Assembly: GCA_030848705.1 (NCBI GenBank)
Contig: CM061236.1
Location: 137,259,970-137,323,969, forward strand
DNA length: 64,000 nt
Direction of reading: 5' to 3'
Source of the DNA: Heracleum sosnowskyi
Taxonomy: Eukaryota > Streptophyta > Magnoliopsida > Apiales > Apiaceae
This document shows, piece after piece, positions 23,845 through 34,833 of the stretch. The notes under the pieces are model-generated. The model was not told the origin of the DNA and did not search any database. It worked only from the letters and a program-made list of their open reading frames with translations. The stretch's first letter is position 1. Every line of letters starts with the position of its first letter. A program made the position numbers and the translations under genes.

Positions 23845-25031
23845 TGCAACCGGCTAGCTTGCCTTGCAAGCGTAGCCGAATCATTAGTAACAGAACCTGG
23901 ACAATCAATAATAGAAAGACCAGCTTCAGGTAGTACTCCAGTGTTGCCATTTTCTATTTCCATGTAACTATTACTCTCTGGGCCTCTCCTACGTTTATTG
24001 CTGTCCTCCACATTAAGCCCAGTTAACTCCTCTTCTGTTGGCCCAACTTGGTTTTTAAAATTTGCCGCCGAAGTTCCCTTATCCTTATTATTTAAAATCC
24101 CCTCTTTATGAGTCTCCTTAACAGATGGGATAATATTGCTAAATTTACGCCCTTGACTACCAATTTGCATAATCTCTTTGCCAGATCCCCCCGAAAAATG
24201 CTGATGAGAATTTGAATTCCCGTGATTTGCGACCCAATCCACATCTCTCTCATCCCTGAGAAACTTACTCCGATCCTGCCCTGACTGTCGCCTCGCCGGA
24301 GCACGCAGCCAAGTACCCCATTCCCTTCCTTCATCACTGGAACTCATGCTTAACTTCTTCTCACAAAAACGCTCAGTGTGAGATACTAACCCACAGACAA
24401 AGCAGAAGTCCCCCAACCTCTCGTACTTACAATTAACAATATTTTCCGAACCATTCTTCCTACATATTTTCTTTTTGCGCTTCAATGGTAGTCTAACATC
24501 AACATTGATCCTGATATGCATACACTCCCGCCATATGCTAGAATTATTATTAGGATCATAAGCAATGTACGAACCAAAAAAGTTCCCTAATTGTTTCCCT
24601 GCCATTTCCGTCATTAAGCCAGATGGAACACCATGTAACTGGATCCAAAATTGTAAATAAAACAATGGTACCTCCAAAGGATCTTTACCAGAATCAATTC
24701 TACTCAGAATAAGCATTGCACCATCAAAGTTCCAAGGTCCACCATTAAGCACCCACTCCAAATCATCAACATGATAAAATTGAAACAAAAACACACCTGG
24801 TTTGAGATCCTTGATGTTCAGCCCTCTTGCCGGACGCCATATATCCGCCATTTTAGACTTCATCGCTCGGACATTGAGCCCTTTCTCTGATAAAAACCGG
24901 CCAACAAGACATAACTCAAACTTGTTTGATAGGTCTTCCGCTTCCTCATCAAACAAGAGTTCTGTATTCTCTTGATCATCAATACCCATACCTGCCATCC
25001 TCTCATTTATATCTTCAACGTTATCCATCAC
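23841..25031 (-). CDS. LINE ORF1: RNA-binding protein with DUF4283 and CCHC zinc knuckle
   Basis: A 396-residue intact frame. Residues about 35-180 match the DUF4283 fold found at the N-terminus of plant LINE ORF1 proteins (LVGRFLSEKGLNVRAMKS, later WVLNGGPWNFDGAMLIL). A CCHC knuckle, CFVCGLVSHTERFC, follows at about 210-225. The C-terminal half is Ser/Gly/Asn-rich and disordered. ORF1 proteins bind the element's RNA and form the ribonucleoprotein used with ORF2. The stop overlaps the ORF2 start by ATGA, consistent with reinitiation. Confidence 0.93.
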   Translation of the reverse strand: MMDNVEDINERMAGMGIDDQENTELLFDEEAEDLSNKFELCLVGRFLSEKGLNVRAMKSKMADIWRPARGLNIKDLKPGVFLFQFYHVDDLEWVLNGGPWNFDGAMLILSRIDSGKDPLEVPLFYLQFWIQLHGVPSGLMTEMAGKQLGNFFGSYIAYDPNNNSSIWRECMHIRINVDVRLPLKRKKKICRKNGSENIVNCKYERLGDFCFVCGLVSHTERFCEKKLSMSSSDEGREWGTWLRAPARRQSGQDRSKFLRDERDVDWVANHGNSNSHQHFSGGSGKEIMQIGSQGRKFSNIIPSVKETHKEGILNNKDKGTSAANFKNQVGPTEEELTGLNVEDSNKRRRGPESNSYMEIENGNTGVLPEAGLSIIDCPGSVTNDSATLARQASRLQ

Positions 25032-25124
25032 AAACTCTCACACTTTCAATCAAAAGAGGAGAGAAAAACAAAGGCTCTCACTTCATAGGAGAGAAAAAGA
25101 ACTTTCAGTCGAACGGGTTTTTTA

Positions 25125-25140
25125 TGAATAAGATAGACTT
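25125..25140. repeat. target-site duplication of the LINE (copy at its 5' end)
   Basis: Identical to 19736-19751. It lies nine bases before the CACTA terminus at 25150. Confidence 0.95.
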
Positions 25141-25164
25141 ATCACTTAACACTACAACAAATCA

Positions 25165-25700
25165 GGCCAATTACGACGGAAAACTTACGACGGAAAACGA
25201 TATTTTCGTCGTAACTATTTACGATGGAAATATGTTTCGTCGCAAGTTCTTTATTTTATTAATAAAATTTGGCACCAGCCAATAAAAAAGGGGGGAAATC
25301 AGCCCGCCAAGCAAAACGACGTCGGTTCTATTTTACGACGGACTTGAAATGCCGTCGGAAGTTAAATATTTTATTATTTTTCATTTATTAAATTTATTTA
25401 TAAAATAAATTCTTTTTTTCTGCGAAAAACGACGTCGTTTTGAGATTGAATATACGACGAAAATGTCGTCGTAAGTTAGCTCACCGAAAATAATAAATTA
25501 TTTGATGATATTAAATTTAATTGCAAAATAAATTCTCTTTTTTCTACGATTGAAGACATCGTTTTGAGATTTAATATACGACGACGAGATTTCCGTAGTA
25601 AGTCATCTCACCGAAAATAATAAATTCCACCTGCTTATTAGCCGTATAAAATAATTTTTTAAAATTAACTTACGACGGAATGAAGAATTCCGTCGTAAGT
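25165..25700. repeat. CACTA subterminal repeats (ACGACGG words, direct and inverted)
   Basis: ACGACGGAAAA, TTTTCGTCGT, ACGACGGACTT, GCCGTCGG, ACGACGAAAAT, TCGTCGTAAG and TTACGACGGAATGAAGAATTC followed by CGTCGTAA alternate here. Paired inverted copies are typical of transposase-binding regions just inside CACTA termini. Confidence 0.85.
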
Positions 25701-25993
25701 GAGTCTGGGCAAAATTATCCAGTAGCTTCTTATCCTTATCACTTTTCTTAACTCCAATTCTCCCCCCTATTTCTTTCTAACAAAAACACATCTTCATATC
25801 ACTAAATTCATAAAATGACATAGCAACCACGATTACAACAATCATCAATGTAAGCATTCAATTTTAAATTTCTCTATTTTATTTTATTTTATTTATATAA
25901 ATGTGATTTACTTTTAAGTTCATATATTACATGTTCAACATATATGTGTGTGCACTTGTGTTATTGATTCGTATATTTTTTTTATATTTGTAG

Positions 25994-28482
25994 ATGTCTT
26001 ATGATACTAGTTGGATCTCTAACCGAATTATAGAAGGTGGTTATGGTTTTACAGAAGAATATACTAAAGGGGTTGAAGATTTCTTGGCATTTGCAAGAAA
26101 AAATAGTAAGGAACTGAATAATCCGCAACTTGTAATTAGATGTCCGTGTAATACATGTGTGAATCAACTCCTTCAACTTGTTCCCGATGTCGAGTTCCAC
26201 TTATTTGCTACTAGTTTTCTTGAGAGTTACACCGTATGGCATTATCATGAAAAAGAAAGTGGGCTGGGAGATGAAGAAATGATTGATCGTGAAGTTGTGT
26301 TTGATGAGTTTGATATGTTGAGGGATGCCTTTAGAGGGGAAGATTTTGGAGAGGAATATGGCAACCACGAATACCCGAATGAGCAAGCGGCTAAATTTTT
26401 AGACAATGTGAATAGCGTTGGGGAACCAATATACCCGGGCAATACCAAGTACACGCAGCTGAAGTTTGTTACGAGATTACTACATTGGAAGAATCATAAT
26501 AAATGTAGTGATAAGTCATTTGATGAGCTGCTCTTTTTACTTGGAGATGTGTTACCGGAGGGGCATAAAGTTCCTTTTAATTATTATGCTGTGAAGAAGA
26601 TGGTCAAGAAGTTGAACTTGGGATACGAAAAAATACATGCATGTGAGAATGATTGTATGTTGTACTATGGTGATGATAAAGATTTGGAAAGTTGTACGTA
26701 TTGTGAGTTGAGCCGATACAAAGTTGCAACTAATGGAGGGAGCGATACCATTCCAAGAAAGATCTTAAGATATTTCAAAATCACTCCTCGTCTACAGCGT
26801 TTGTACATGTGTGCCCACACAGTTGGGCATATGAAGTATCACAAGAACAGAACAGTGACTGAAGGGGTTCTTAGTCACCTTGCAGATGGAGAAGAATGGA
26901 AGGAATTTGACAAGAACTATCCAGATTTTGTAGCGGAGATTCGTAATGTTAGACTTGGTCTTGCAACTGATGGATCCCCCCCGTATAGCAATGTTACTTC
27001 AACTGTATACTCAGTTTGGCCTGTTGTACTACTTGTGTACAACCTTCCACATACCATGTCCATGAAGGAGCCATACATATTCATGACACTACTAGTCCCT
27101 GGGCCGAATGATCCTGTGAAGAATCTGAATGTCTATCTTAGGCCTTTGATTGATGAGTTGTTTAATTTGTGGCAAGTTGGGGTGCAAACGTCTGATACTT
27201 CTACGAAGACTAATTTCATGATGCGTGCAGCTTTGTTATGGACTATCAGTGACTTTCCCGGACTATGTATGGTCAGTGGGTGGTCAACCCATGGGAAGAT
27301 GCCATGTCATGTTTGTATGGGTGATTTCAAAGCTAAGCAACTACCACACAGCAGGAAGTCCAGTTTTTATGGGTTACATAAGGGATTCCTAGACAAACGC
27401 CGAAAAATTCGACGAAAAGGTCGGACTATTCGTATCATGATTGTTGGTATCACTTTTCCACCACCTGGGAAACCACACAACAAAGAAAGGGCAATTGGAT
27501 TTGGGGATTCACACAACTGGACACATATCACTAGCTTCTTTGACCTGCCATATTGGGATTCATTGCACCTGCGTCACTGCATTGATGTCATGCATACAGA
27601 GAAAAATGTGTTTGAAGCCATATTTCATACTATTCTCTGTAGTGCCAAAACAAAGGATACCAAAAACTCAAGAGATGATTTGAAATCAATGGGCATCAAG
27701 CAAGAGCTATGGTTGAATGGTAAACACAGACCTAGAGCTAGATATGAACTCACCCGAGATCAGATGAAATTGTTATGTAAATGGGTGCATCGATTGAAAC
27801 TCCCAGATGGTTGTTCATCAAACTTGAAGAGATGTTGTAAGATAGCTCAACTGAAATTCCAAGGCATGAAGTCCCATGATTGTCACGTATTTATGCAAAA
27901 GTTGTTGCCTTCTGCATTTCGTGAACTTCTTCCGGATGATATAAACAAAGTACTTTGTGATCTTTCAAATTTTTTCAAAGACTTGTGCTCAACTACACTA
28001 ATCGAATCAAATTTGAGGCAAATGGAAAAAAAACATTGCTGGGATCATTTGTACTTTAGAGAATTTATTCTTTCCAGCCATGTTTGATCCAATGGAGCAT
28101 CTTCCAGTTCATTTACCTGAAGAATACAGACTCGCTGGCCCTGTCCCAACACGGTGGATGTATAATATTGAAAGGCTACAACGCAAAATGAAACAGAAAG
28201 TGGGGAACAAAGCACGAGTTGAAGGTTCCATTACAGAAAAGTATGTACATGAAGAGTTGACACATTTCTGTTTCATGTACTTTGAGTCTGGAGTTGAGAC
28301 AACACACAACTTGTTAGGTCGTAATGTTGTGGATGATCACTCATGAGATCCAAATAAACTGGAGGCATTCACATATCTAGTATAGCTCTTGGGAGCATAT
28401 ACTGGTTACAATTTAGATGTAGATTCCCTACACGTTCCAACACATTACATTCTCACTAACATGCATGAACTGACACCTTATA
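25994..28482 (+). pseudogene. CACTA TNP2-type transposase (transposase-associated, Transposase_21 and DUF4218 domains)
   Basis: A GTAAGC donor at 25850 and a TTTGTAG acceptor just before the ATG at 25994 suggest a 5'-UTR intron. The 697-residue frame has an N-terminal transposase-associated domain (WISNRIIEGGYGFTEEY, CPCNTCVN) and then the Transposase_21 catalytic region (VRLGLATDGSPPYSN, DFPGLCMVSGWSTHGKMPC, DSLHLRHCIDVMHTEKNVFE). An extra A in a run of eight (28026-28033) shifts the frame just before the DUF4218 segment (MFDPMEHLPVHLPEE). DUF4218 is then stopped by TGA at 28344-28346, where the two later copies have CGA. A GT donor follows at about 28488. This copy cannot make a full transposase. 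Confidence 0.9.
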
Positions 28483-28561
28483 TCACGTAAGAATTCAAAT
28501 ATTTTCTTTCATTTTTAACTCTTTTAAATATTTTGCACTAACATGAAATGATCACTTTTTC

Positions 28562-29245
28562 AGTATGTTCGAAAAAGAGGTTCGCAATAGTAGTGCACAT
28601 GTATTCAGTGATACTGAGATGGATACAATGTTAAAGTCTCATTTAGTTACATGGTTGCAAAATAAGGTACTTTATTAAATACACGACAACTTGTGTAATT
28701 TTTAAATTTGTTCAGATACATGTGTTTGACGAAACTATTCCATTTCAGGTACATAACTACGTCTGATTTCAATATTTGTTACAAGGCCCAACTTCTTATG
28801 TGATTTCTTTTAAAAGATGCAAAGTCAATGGATACTCATTCAACCTAGGAAGATCAAGCTCTGGTGTACTTGTGAAGAGGAGTTGTTATGGTGACAGTGG
28901 AAGCAATTATTACGGGACTTTGCAAGACATTCTCAAACTAACATACGGTGGCGTAAATCAAGTGATTTTATTTAAGTGTCATTGGTATGATCATGTTAGG
29001 GGAGTAAAGAAAGACAAGAATGGAGTGCTCCTAATTGATCTTAATTCAAAACTAAAAGGGGATGATGTTTATATTCTAGCAAGTCAAGCCACTCAAGTGT
29101 ACTACGCTCCTAGTGTGAAGAATCCTGATAGTAATATTCACACGATCATCACATGTAGACCTCAATTGCTGAGTGGAAGAACAAAAGATGTTGATGCGGA
29201 ACCTCTTCAAGAAGAAGTCTCAAATACCATTGCATTAGATTTTCC
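28562..29245 (+). pseudogene. CACTA transposase 3' exons with DUF4216, copy 1
   Basis: After an acceptor TTTTTCAG an exon encodes MFEKEVRNSSAHVFSDTE and ends before GTACTTTATT. A second intron ends CATTTCAG, and the last exon encodes LLQGPTSYVISFKRCKVNGY, then VILFKCHWYDH and YILASQATQVYY, the DUF4216 domain found at the C-terminus of plant TNP2-type proteins. A TGA lies in the exon start (28767-28769). The frame runs about 15 bases into the gypsy-derived sequence before stopping at 29267. Confidence 0.8.
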
Positions 29246-29251
29246 CTCGAG

Positions 29252-31141
29252 GTGGTGGCGTTATTAAGAGAATATGCAGATGTGTTTGCTTGGAACCCGG
29301 AAGACATGCCTAGGTTATATGAAACCATAGCCGTCCACAAACTCCATATCAACCCCGAGACGGGGACGGTGAAGCAAAAAAGGAGAAATTTTGCTCCTGA
29401 AAGGCAACAAGCTGTAGATGAGGAGATCAACAAACTGTTAAAGGAAAACTTTATTTATGAGATTCAATTCCCCGAGTGGATCGCGAATGTGGTGCTAGTG
29501 AAGAAATCTAATGGGAAATGGAGAGTGTGTATAGACTACACCGATCTCAACAAGGCTACACCTAAAGATTACTATCCTCTACCTACCATTGATCAGCTAA
29601 TCGATGCCACCACAGGTAATGTCCTCTTCAGCTTTCTGGATGCATACTCGGGATACAATCAGATCATCTTAGCTCCTGAGGACCAACCGAAAACCTCTTG
29701 CATCACTCACCGAGCTGTGTACGCTTATCGTTTTCTACCAATGGGACTCATGAATGCAGGAGCTACTTACCAGAAAGCTATGAACAAAGTTTTTTCCCCT
29801 CAAATCGGAAGGAACTTGGAGGTATATGTGGACGATGTGATCGTCAAATCTCATGAGAAAGAAAGTCACCTGCAAGATCTAAGAGAGACGTTCGAGAATC
29901 TTCGAAAGTCTCGTCTCAAACTCAACCCGGCCAAGTGCACTTTTGGTATGGCCAGTGGGAAATTTCCGGGGCATGTTATTAGTGGGCAAGGCATTGAAGT
30001 AAATCCCGACAAAGTCGAGGCAATCCTACGGATGCCTCCCCCCTCAACCCCCAAGCAAGTTCAATCACTCAATGGATGCCTTACGACCTTACGGCGCTTC
30101 ATCTCGAAGTTAGCCAAGAGAAGCCTCTCTTTCTTTGAAGTTTTGAAAGGAGTGAACAAATCCAGGCTAATTGAGTGGACTCCCAGCTATCAAGAAGCCT
30201 TTGAATCATTGAAGAGATATCTTGCTTCTCCCCCTGTTTTGTCTCGTCCTGTTTCCGGAGAACCGCTATATTTGTACCTTGTTGTGGTAAATGAAGCCGT
30301 TAGTTCGTGCCTCCTACGAGAGGAATGGGGAAAACAATTACCCGTATATTATGTGAGTCATGTTCTTCGAAACGCGGAGGTTCGGTACCCCGTTATAGAA
30401 AAGATGGCCTATTCTTTGTTGTTGGCCAGTAGGAAGCTGAGACCCTATTTTCAGGGCCATGACATCAAGGTCTACACTAATCATCCCTTACGAAAGATAT
30501 TGCATAGACCCGACTTGTCGGGAAGGTTAGTAAACTGGGCAGTGGAACTCAGTCAATTCAGTATCTCTTACCTCCCTCGAACCGCGATCAAGGGCCAAGT
30601 CTTGGCCGATTTCATGGTAGAATGTTCCGTCTCCAAAAATTCTGAGCATGAACCCACAACAGTTGACCCCACCCCCGAAGAAAGGACTCCCCTGCCTTGT
30701 ATATTGTTTGTTGACGGGTCCTCTACAGCCGATTGCAGTGGAGCCGGAGTACTCCTCATCAGTCCGGAAGGTTTTGAGATCCAACAAGCCATCCGTTTTG
30801 ATTTCCCGGTCACCAACAATTGCTCGGAATATGAGGCACTGATTGCGGGACTCCGGTTAGCAAAAGCCCTTCTAGTTCAGCACCTGAAAGCCTTCAGCGA
30901 TTCACAGTTGGTTGTTAATCAGATTCTGGGAAGTTTCATTGCTAAATCACCCTTTTTTATCAGGTATCTTCAAGAGACCTGGGAAATGTTCTCTCAGTTC
31001 CCCAAGACATCACTTGAAGGAGTTTCGAGGGAAGAGAACTCTCGTGCAGACACCCTTGCTAGGATTGCTACTGGGAAGAATCCCCACCCGACTCTAACAT
31101 CTACTACACTGTTCTGCTTACCCCCTCGGTTGCTTTGTCTA
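29252..31141 (+). pseudogene. Tat-type gypsy reverse transcriptase and two RNase H domains, copy 1
   Basis: The frame opens within the RT linker (EYADVFAWNPEDMP) and is uninterrupted. The RT shows KSNGKWRVCIDYTDLN, then LPMGLMNAGATYQ and the catalytic YVDD (29825-29836). The ordinary RNase H is followed by a second, archaeal-type RNase H (LFVDGSSTADCSGAGVLL, NNCSEYEALIAGL, FSDSQLV). This dual arrangement marks the Tat lineage of Ty3/gypsy. Gag and protease are absent upstream, replaced by CACTA sequence. The frame continues past the unit junction for a few codons of CACTA origin and stops at 31168. Without gag, protease, integrase or LTR it cannot move on its own. Confidence 0.9.
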
Positions 31142-31911
31142 ACATTGCTGGGATCATTTCTACTTTAGAGAATTTATTCTTTCCAGCCATGTTTGATCCA
31201 ATGGAGCATCTTCCAGTTCATTTACCTGAAGAATGCAGACTCGCTGGCCCTGTCCCAACACGGTGGATGTATAATATTGAAAGGCTACAACGCAAAATGA
31301 AAAAGAAAGTGGGGAACAAAGCACGAGTTGAAGGTTCCATTGCAGAAAAGTATGTACATGAAGAGTTGACACATTTCTGTTCCATGTACTTTGAGTTTGG
31401 AGTTGAGACAACACACAACTTGTTAGGTCGTAATGTTGTGGATGATCACTCACGAGATCCAAATAAACTGGAGGCATTCACATATCCAGTAGAGCTCTTG
31501 GGAGCATGTACTGGTTACAATTTAGATGTAGATTCCCTACACGTTCCAACACATTACATTCTCACTAACATGCATGAACTGACACCTTATATCACGTAAG
31601 AATTCAAATATTTTCTTTCATTTTTAACTCTTTTAAATATTTTGCACTAACATGAAATGATCACTTTTTCAGTATGTTCGAAAAAGAGGTTCGCAATAGT
31701 AGTGCTCATGTATTCAGTGATACTGAGATGGATACAATGTTAAAGTCTCATTTAGTTACATGGTTGCAAAATAAGGTACTTTATTAAATACACGACAACT
31801 TGTGTAATTTTTAAATTTGTTCAGATACATGTGTTTGACGAAACTATTCCATTTCAGGTACATAACTACGTCTGATTTCAATATTTGTTACAAGGCCCAA
31901 CTTCTTATGTG
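31142..31911 (+). repeat. chimeric tandem unit, copy 2, left part
   Basis: This matches 28033-28802. DUF4218 is open here (31135-31599 frame, with CGA where copy 1 has TGA) up to the intron donor ACGTAAG. The two following introns and the small exon are conserved. The copy is interrupted at 31911/31912 by the copia element and resumes at 51272. Confidence 0.92.
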
Positions 31912-31916
31912 ATTTA
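31912..31916. repeat. target-site duplication of copia element 2, left
   Basis: ATTTA here and ATTTA at 51267-51271 flank the element's TG...CA ends. Five bases is the normal copia duplication size. Confidence 0.95.
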
Positions 31917-32429
31917 TGTTAGATATAATTACTGATGTTTGTTTAATCAGTGTTTAAGTAACAGGTACTGTTCAGAGTTTAGTCTGAAGTACTTATCAGA
32001 GTTTACATGGAAGCCGGTCAGAGTTTGTTAAAGTCTGACAGGGTGAAAGTCGATTTAGCTGTCTGTGTATATTATGAAGATTCTAGAAGCAATATATTCT
32101 GAAGATGGAAAGAAGCAGAATATATTGATACAGCTAAGGAGACTAGACAGAGGACTGAAGCAATTCTAATTGATTACAATTGTATAGCTAATTTGTAGGA
32201 GTATCAATTAGAGATTGATTGTAACTGTGTATTATATAAACACAGATAGGTTATCCCTAGAAGGGATGCGATTATTGAAATATTATTCTTGTAACCTAGT
32301 AGCTCTTTGTGATTCATTAACATCATAAAGAGAGAAACTGTTAATATAATTACAGTTTGTTGATTTACAAACTTGTTCTTGATTGTCATTCTCATACATA
32401 CTTGATTATATTGTGTATTCGGCCTAACA
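31917..32429 (+). repeat. 5' LTR of copia element 2
   Basis: Starts TGTTAGATAT, ends GGCCTAACA. A TATA box, TATATAAA, lies at 32233-32240. In U3 the words TCAGAGTTT and AAAGTCTGACAG occur several times between 31970 and 32045, in the opposite orientation to the AAACTCTGA copies in the coding region. Confidence 0.97.
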
Positions 32430-32431
32430 AT

Positions 32432-32443
32432 TGGTATCAGAGC
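32432..32443 (+). promoter_or_regulatory. primer-binding site of copia element 2 (initiator methionine tRNA)
   Basis: TGGTATCAGAGC begins two bases after the LTR end. It is the standard complement of the plant initiator tRNA-Met 3' end used by copia elements. Confidence 0.95.
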
Positions 32444-32492
32444 CAAGGCTGTTTAATATATACAGTTTTTCGATTCAAACACAATAATAATC

Positions 32493-34817
32493 ATGTCTGA
32501 AGAAAATCAAGCTTCTTCCAAGGTTGAACAGGTTAAACCTAATTCTGTGAGTCGGTATGAAACAATCAGGGTTCCAATTCTCAGGCTAGTGGAGTATCCA
32601 ATTTGGAAGGTGAAGATGACCATGTTTCTGGAGGCTACAGATCCAGAATATCTTGACAAAATCTATGATGGTCCTCATATGCCGACTAAATTGTCTCCTG
32701 TTATTGATGGTCAAGAACAAAAGACTGTGCCAAAGGAAAAGAAAGATATGACTCCTGAGGACATCTCATCAATTGCAAAAGATGCAAAGGTTAGACATCT
32801 TCTACACAGTGCTTTAGATAATGTTATGTCTAACAGAGTAATTGGTTGCAAAACTGCAAAAGAAATCTGGGATGCTTTGGAAGTCAAGTGTCAAGGAACC
32901 ACTGCTATAAAGAAGAACAGGAAAACAATACTCACTCAGGAGTATGAGCACTTTGATTCAAGAGCCAATGAAACCTTGACTGAGACATATGACAGATTCT
33001 GTAAACTGCTGAATGATTTATCTCTAGTTGATAAAGAATATGATCTTGAAGAATCAAATCTTAAATTTCTCTTATCTTTACCTGAAAGATGGGATTTGAA
33101 GTCAACAACTATAAGAGATAATTACGAACTTGCTGAAACTGAACTTGGTGAGATTTATGGGTTACTGAAAACTCATGAATTGGAAATAGAACAAAGAAAC
33201 AGAAGATCAAGCAAGAAGACAAGATCTGTTGCTCTCAAAGTTGAGGAGAAGCCCATCAAGAAGGAATCATCAAGGAAGAGAGCCAAGGGAAAGGCTTTAG
33301 TCATTAAATCTGAAAGTGAGTCATCAATCTTTGAAGATGACTCAAACTCTGATGAAGCTTCTGACTCTGAGGATGATGAAGAACAGATGATGCAAATGGC
33401 TGCATTGATGGTGAAGACCTTCAAGAAGATGGGATTCAAGAACTTCAAGAAAGGAAAGAGATTATCAAGGAAAGATTCAAACTCTGAAAGGAAAAGTTTT
33501 AGAAAGTCTGATGTAAGGGAGACCAAGTCTGGCAAGAAGGATAAATCTGAAATCCAGTGCTACAAGTGTAAGGAGATGGGTCACTATGCCCCAGAGTGCA
33601 AGAAAGGCAAATCTGAGAAAGCACTCATCTCAAAAGGCAAAGACTGGGCAGATACTTCAGACTCTGATGATGGAGTAAATTATGCTCTTATGGCAACTGT
33701 CAAAGATGAGACTGAATCATCTGAAAATAAGGTACCCCTAACTACTTATGCTTATGATACTGATAATATATCTGAATTAAGAGTATATCTGAAAAGCATA
33801 CATGTTAGTTATAGGGATCAGACTTTAGAAAATGAGAGAATTAAATCTGAGAATCTTAACCTTAAATATAGAAACAAGTTTCTTGAAGGAGAACTTGAAA
33901 ATATGAAGCAGATTCAAAAAGAAAGAGATGATGCTGTTTATGTTGAACAGGAGTTGCTCAAAAGATATAGGCAACTAGAATCTGATCTAGAAAAAGAAAG
34001 AAAAATAATCAAGACTTGGACAAACTCTGGAAGAGACACTCATCAAGTGTTTCAGACAGATTCTGTAGGTTTAGGCTATTGTGAAAATGATGAACTTAGG
34101 TTTAAAGACAAGGTTAAGGTTAAACCACAACTTAAACCTGTGAAATTTGTTCCAGAGTCCACTAAGTTAAAATCTGTTGTAGTAAGAGAAGCTGATATGG
34201 AATCAGATGAAACCTGTGAAAGACAGGAAAATATTATAACATAAAATCTAATGGAAATAGAAGCTGTTAGAAAGCCAGTAAAAACTTGTGAAAAACAGGT
34301 TAATGTTGGCTTGATGACAGGAAAACAGTTCAATCATAAGCTCAAAGAGGTAAAGTCTGCCATGAAACCAAAAGGGTCCAAGAAAAATAGGAATGGAAAG
34401 ATAGGCATAAATAAAAGAAATAATTATTTGCCTACTGCTGTTGCTCCAAGGAAAACATGTTATAATTGTGGTAGTTCTAACCATCTTGCTAGATTTTGCA
34501 ATAAGAACAAAGAAATTAACTCTTTACCTTCTACATCAGGAGTAAAGAATGATTATGTAAGAGTTAAACCACAGACTTTATGCACACATTGTGGGAGCAC
34601 TTGGCATTCTATTTATACTTGTAAGAGTTATCATGCTATTTATCATAACTATTATGAGCTAAAACCCAACTTAAAATGGGTCAGGGCAAACTCTGCAAGT
34701 GTAAAGTCTGACAATGTTAGTTTAAACTCTGTTGATAGTGATTCCGCTGCAAAAGCTAACACTGTTAAGAAAGACAAAGGATCCAAGCAAGTCTGGGTCC
34801 TTAAAACTAACAATTAG
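32493..34817 (+). pseudogene. copia element 2 Gag, split by one in-frame stop
   Basis: The ATG at 32493 follows the primer-binding site by 50 bases. The N-terminal half is a copia-type capsid region (YPIWKVKMTMFLEATDPEY, AKEIWDALEVKCQG, LPERWDLKSTTIRDNYEL). A CCHC knuckle, CYKCKEMGHYAPEC, follows at about residue 355, then an acidic, coiled-coil-like region. TAA at 34242-34244 interrupts the frame, which then continues in the same phase to 34817 with two further knuckle-like motifs (CYNCGSSNHLARFC and CTHCGSTWHSIYTC). An extra C-terminal zinc-motif extension of Gag is a feature of SIRE-type elements. A fresh nonsense mutation is more likely than a programmed stop, since no known readthrough context follows. 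Confidence 0.88.
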
Positions 34818-34833
34818 TGTTTGTTTGTGATTA

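Larger units (their letters stand above)
19752..25124 (-). mobile_element. full-length plant L1-type LINE retrotransposon
   Basis: The element reads on the minus strand: a short 5' leader of about 93 bp, ORF1, ORF2 overlapping ORF1 by ATGA, and a poly(A) tail seen as a T run at 19750-19763. It is flanked by perfect 16-bp duplications. Length is about 5.4 kb. The perfect duplication, the retained 5' end and nearly intact ORFs suggest recent insertion. Confidence 0.95.
25150..29245 (+). mobile_element. CACTA transposon, 5' part, fused downstream to a gypsy element
   Basis: The terminus CACTACAACAAAT starts at 25150, followed by subterminal repeats and a TNP2-type transposase gene. The 3' end of the element is not in the window: at about 29235-29250, just after the DUF4216 exon, the sequence changes to Tat-type gypsy reverse transcriptase. 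The boundary is inferred from the protein families changing and is uncertain by about 15 bp. Confidence 0.85.
28033..31141 (+). repeat. chimeric CACTA-gypsy tandem unit, copy 1 (3109 bp)
   Basis: The unit starts at ACATTGCTGGGATCATTT within the CACTA transposase gene and ends at GGTTGCTTTGTCTA in the gypsy RNase H/linker region, where the next copy begins. The same 3109-bp segment recurs at 31142-53605 (after removing the inserted copia element and its duplication) and at 53606-56580 (with a 134-bp deletion). The copies differ by scattered single bases only. Confidence 0.92.

Noticed and set aside
19784..25285. Plus-strand ORFs across the LINE (for example 21402-21752 and 24926-25285)
   Set aside because: They are antisense to well-supported ORF1 and ORF2 domains and show no family motif.
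34242..34244. Programmed stop readthrough in gag of copia element 2
   Set aside because: The stop is TAA and is not followed by the CARYYA-like context known for readthrough, so a simple nonsense mutation is likelier.
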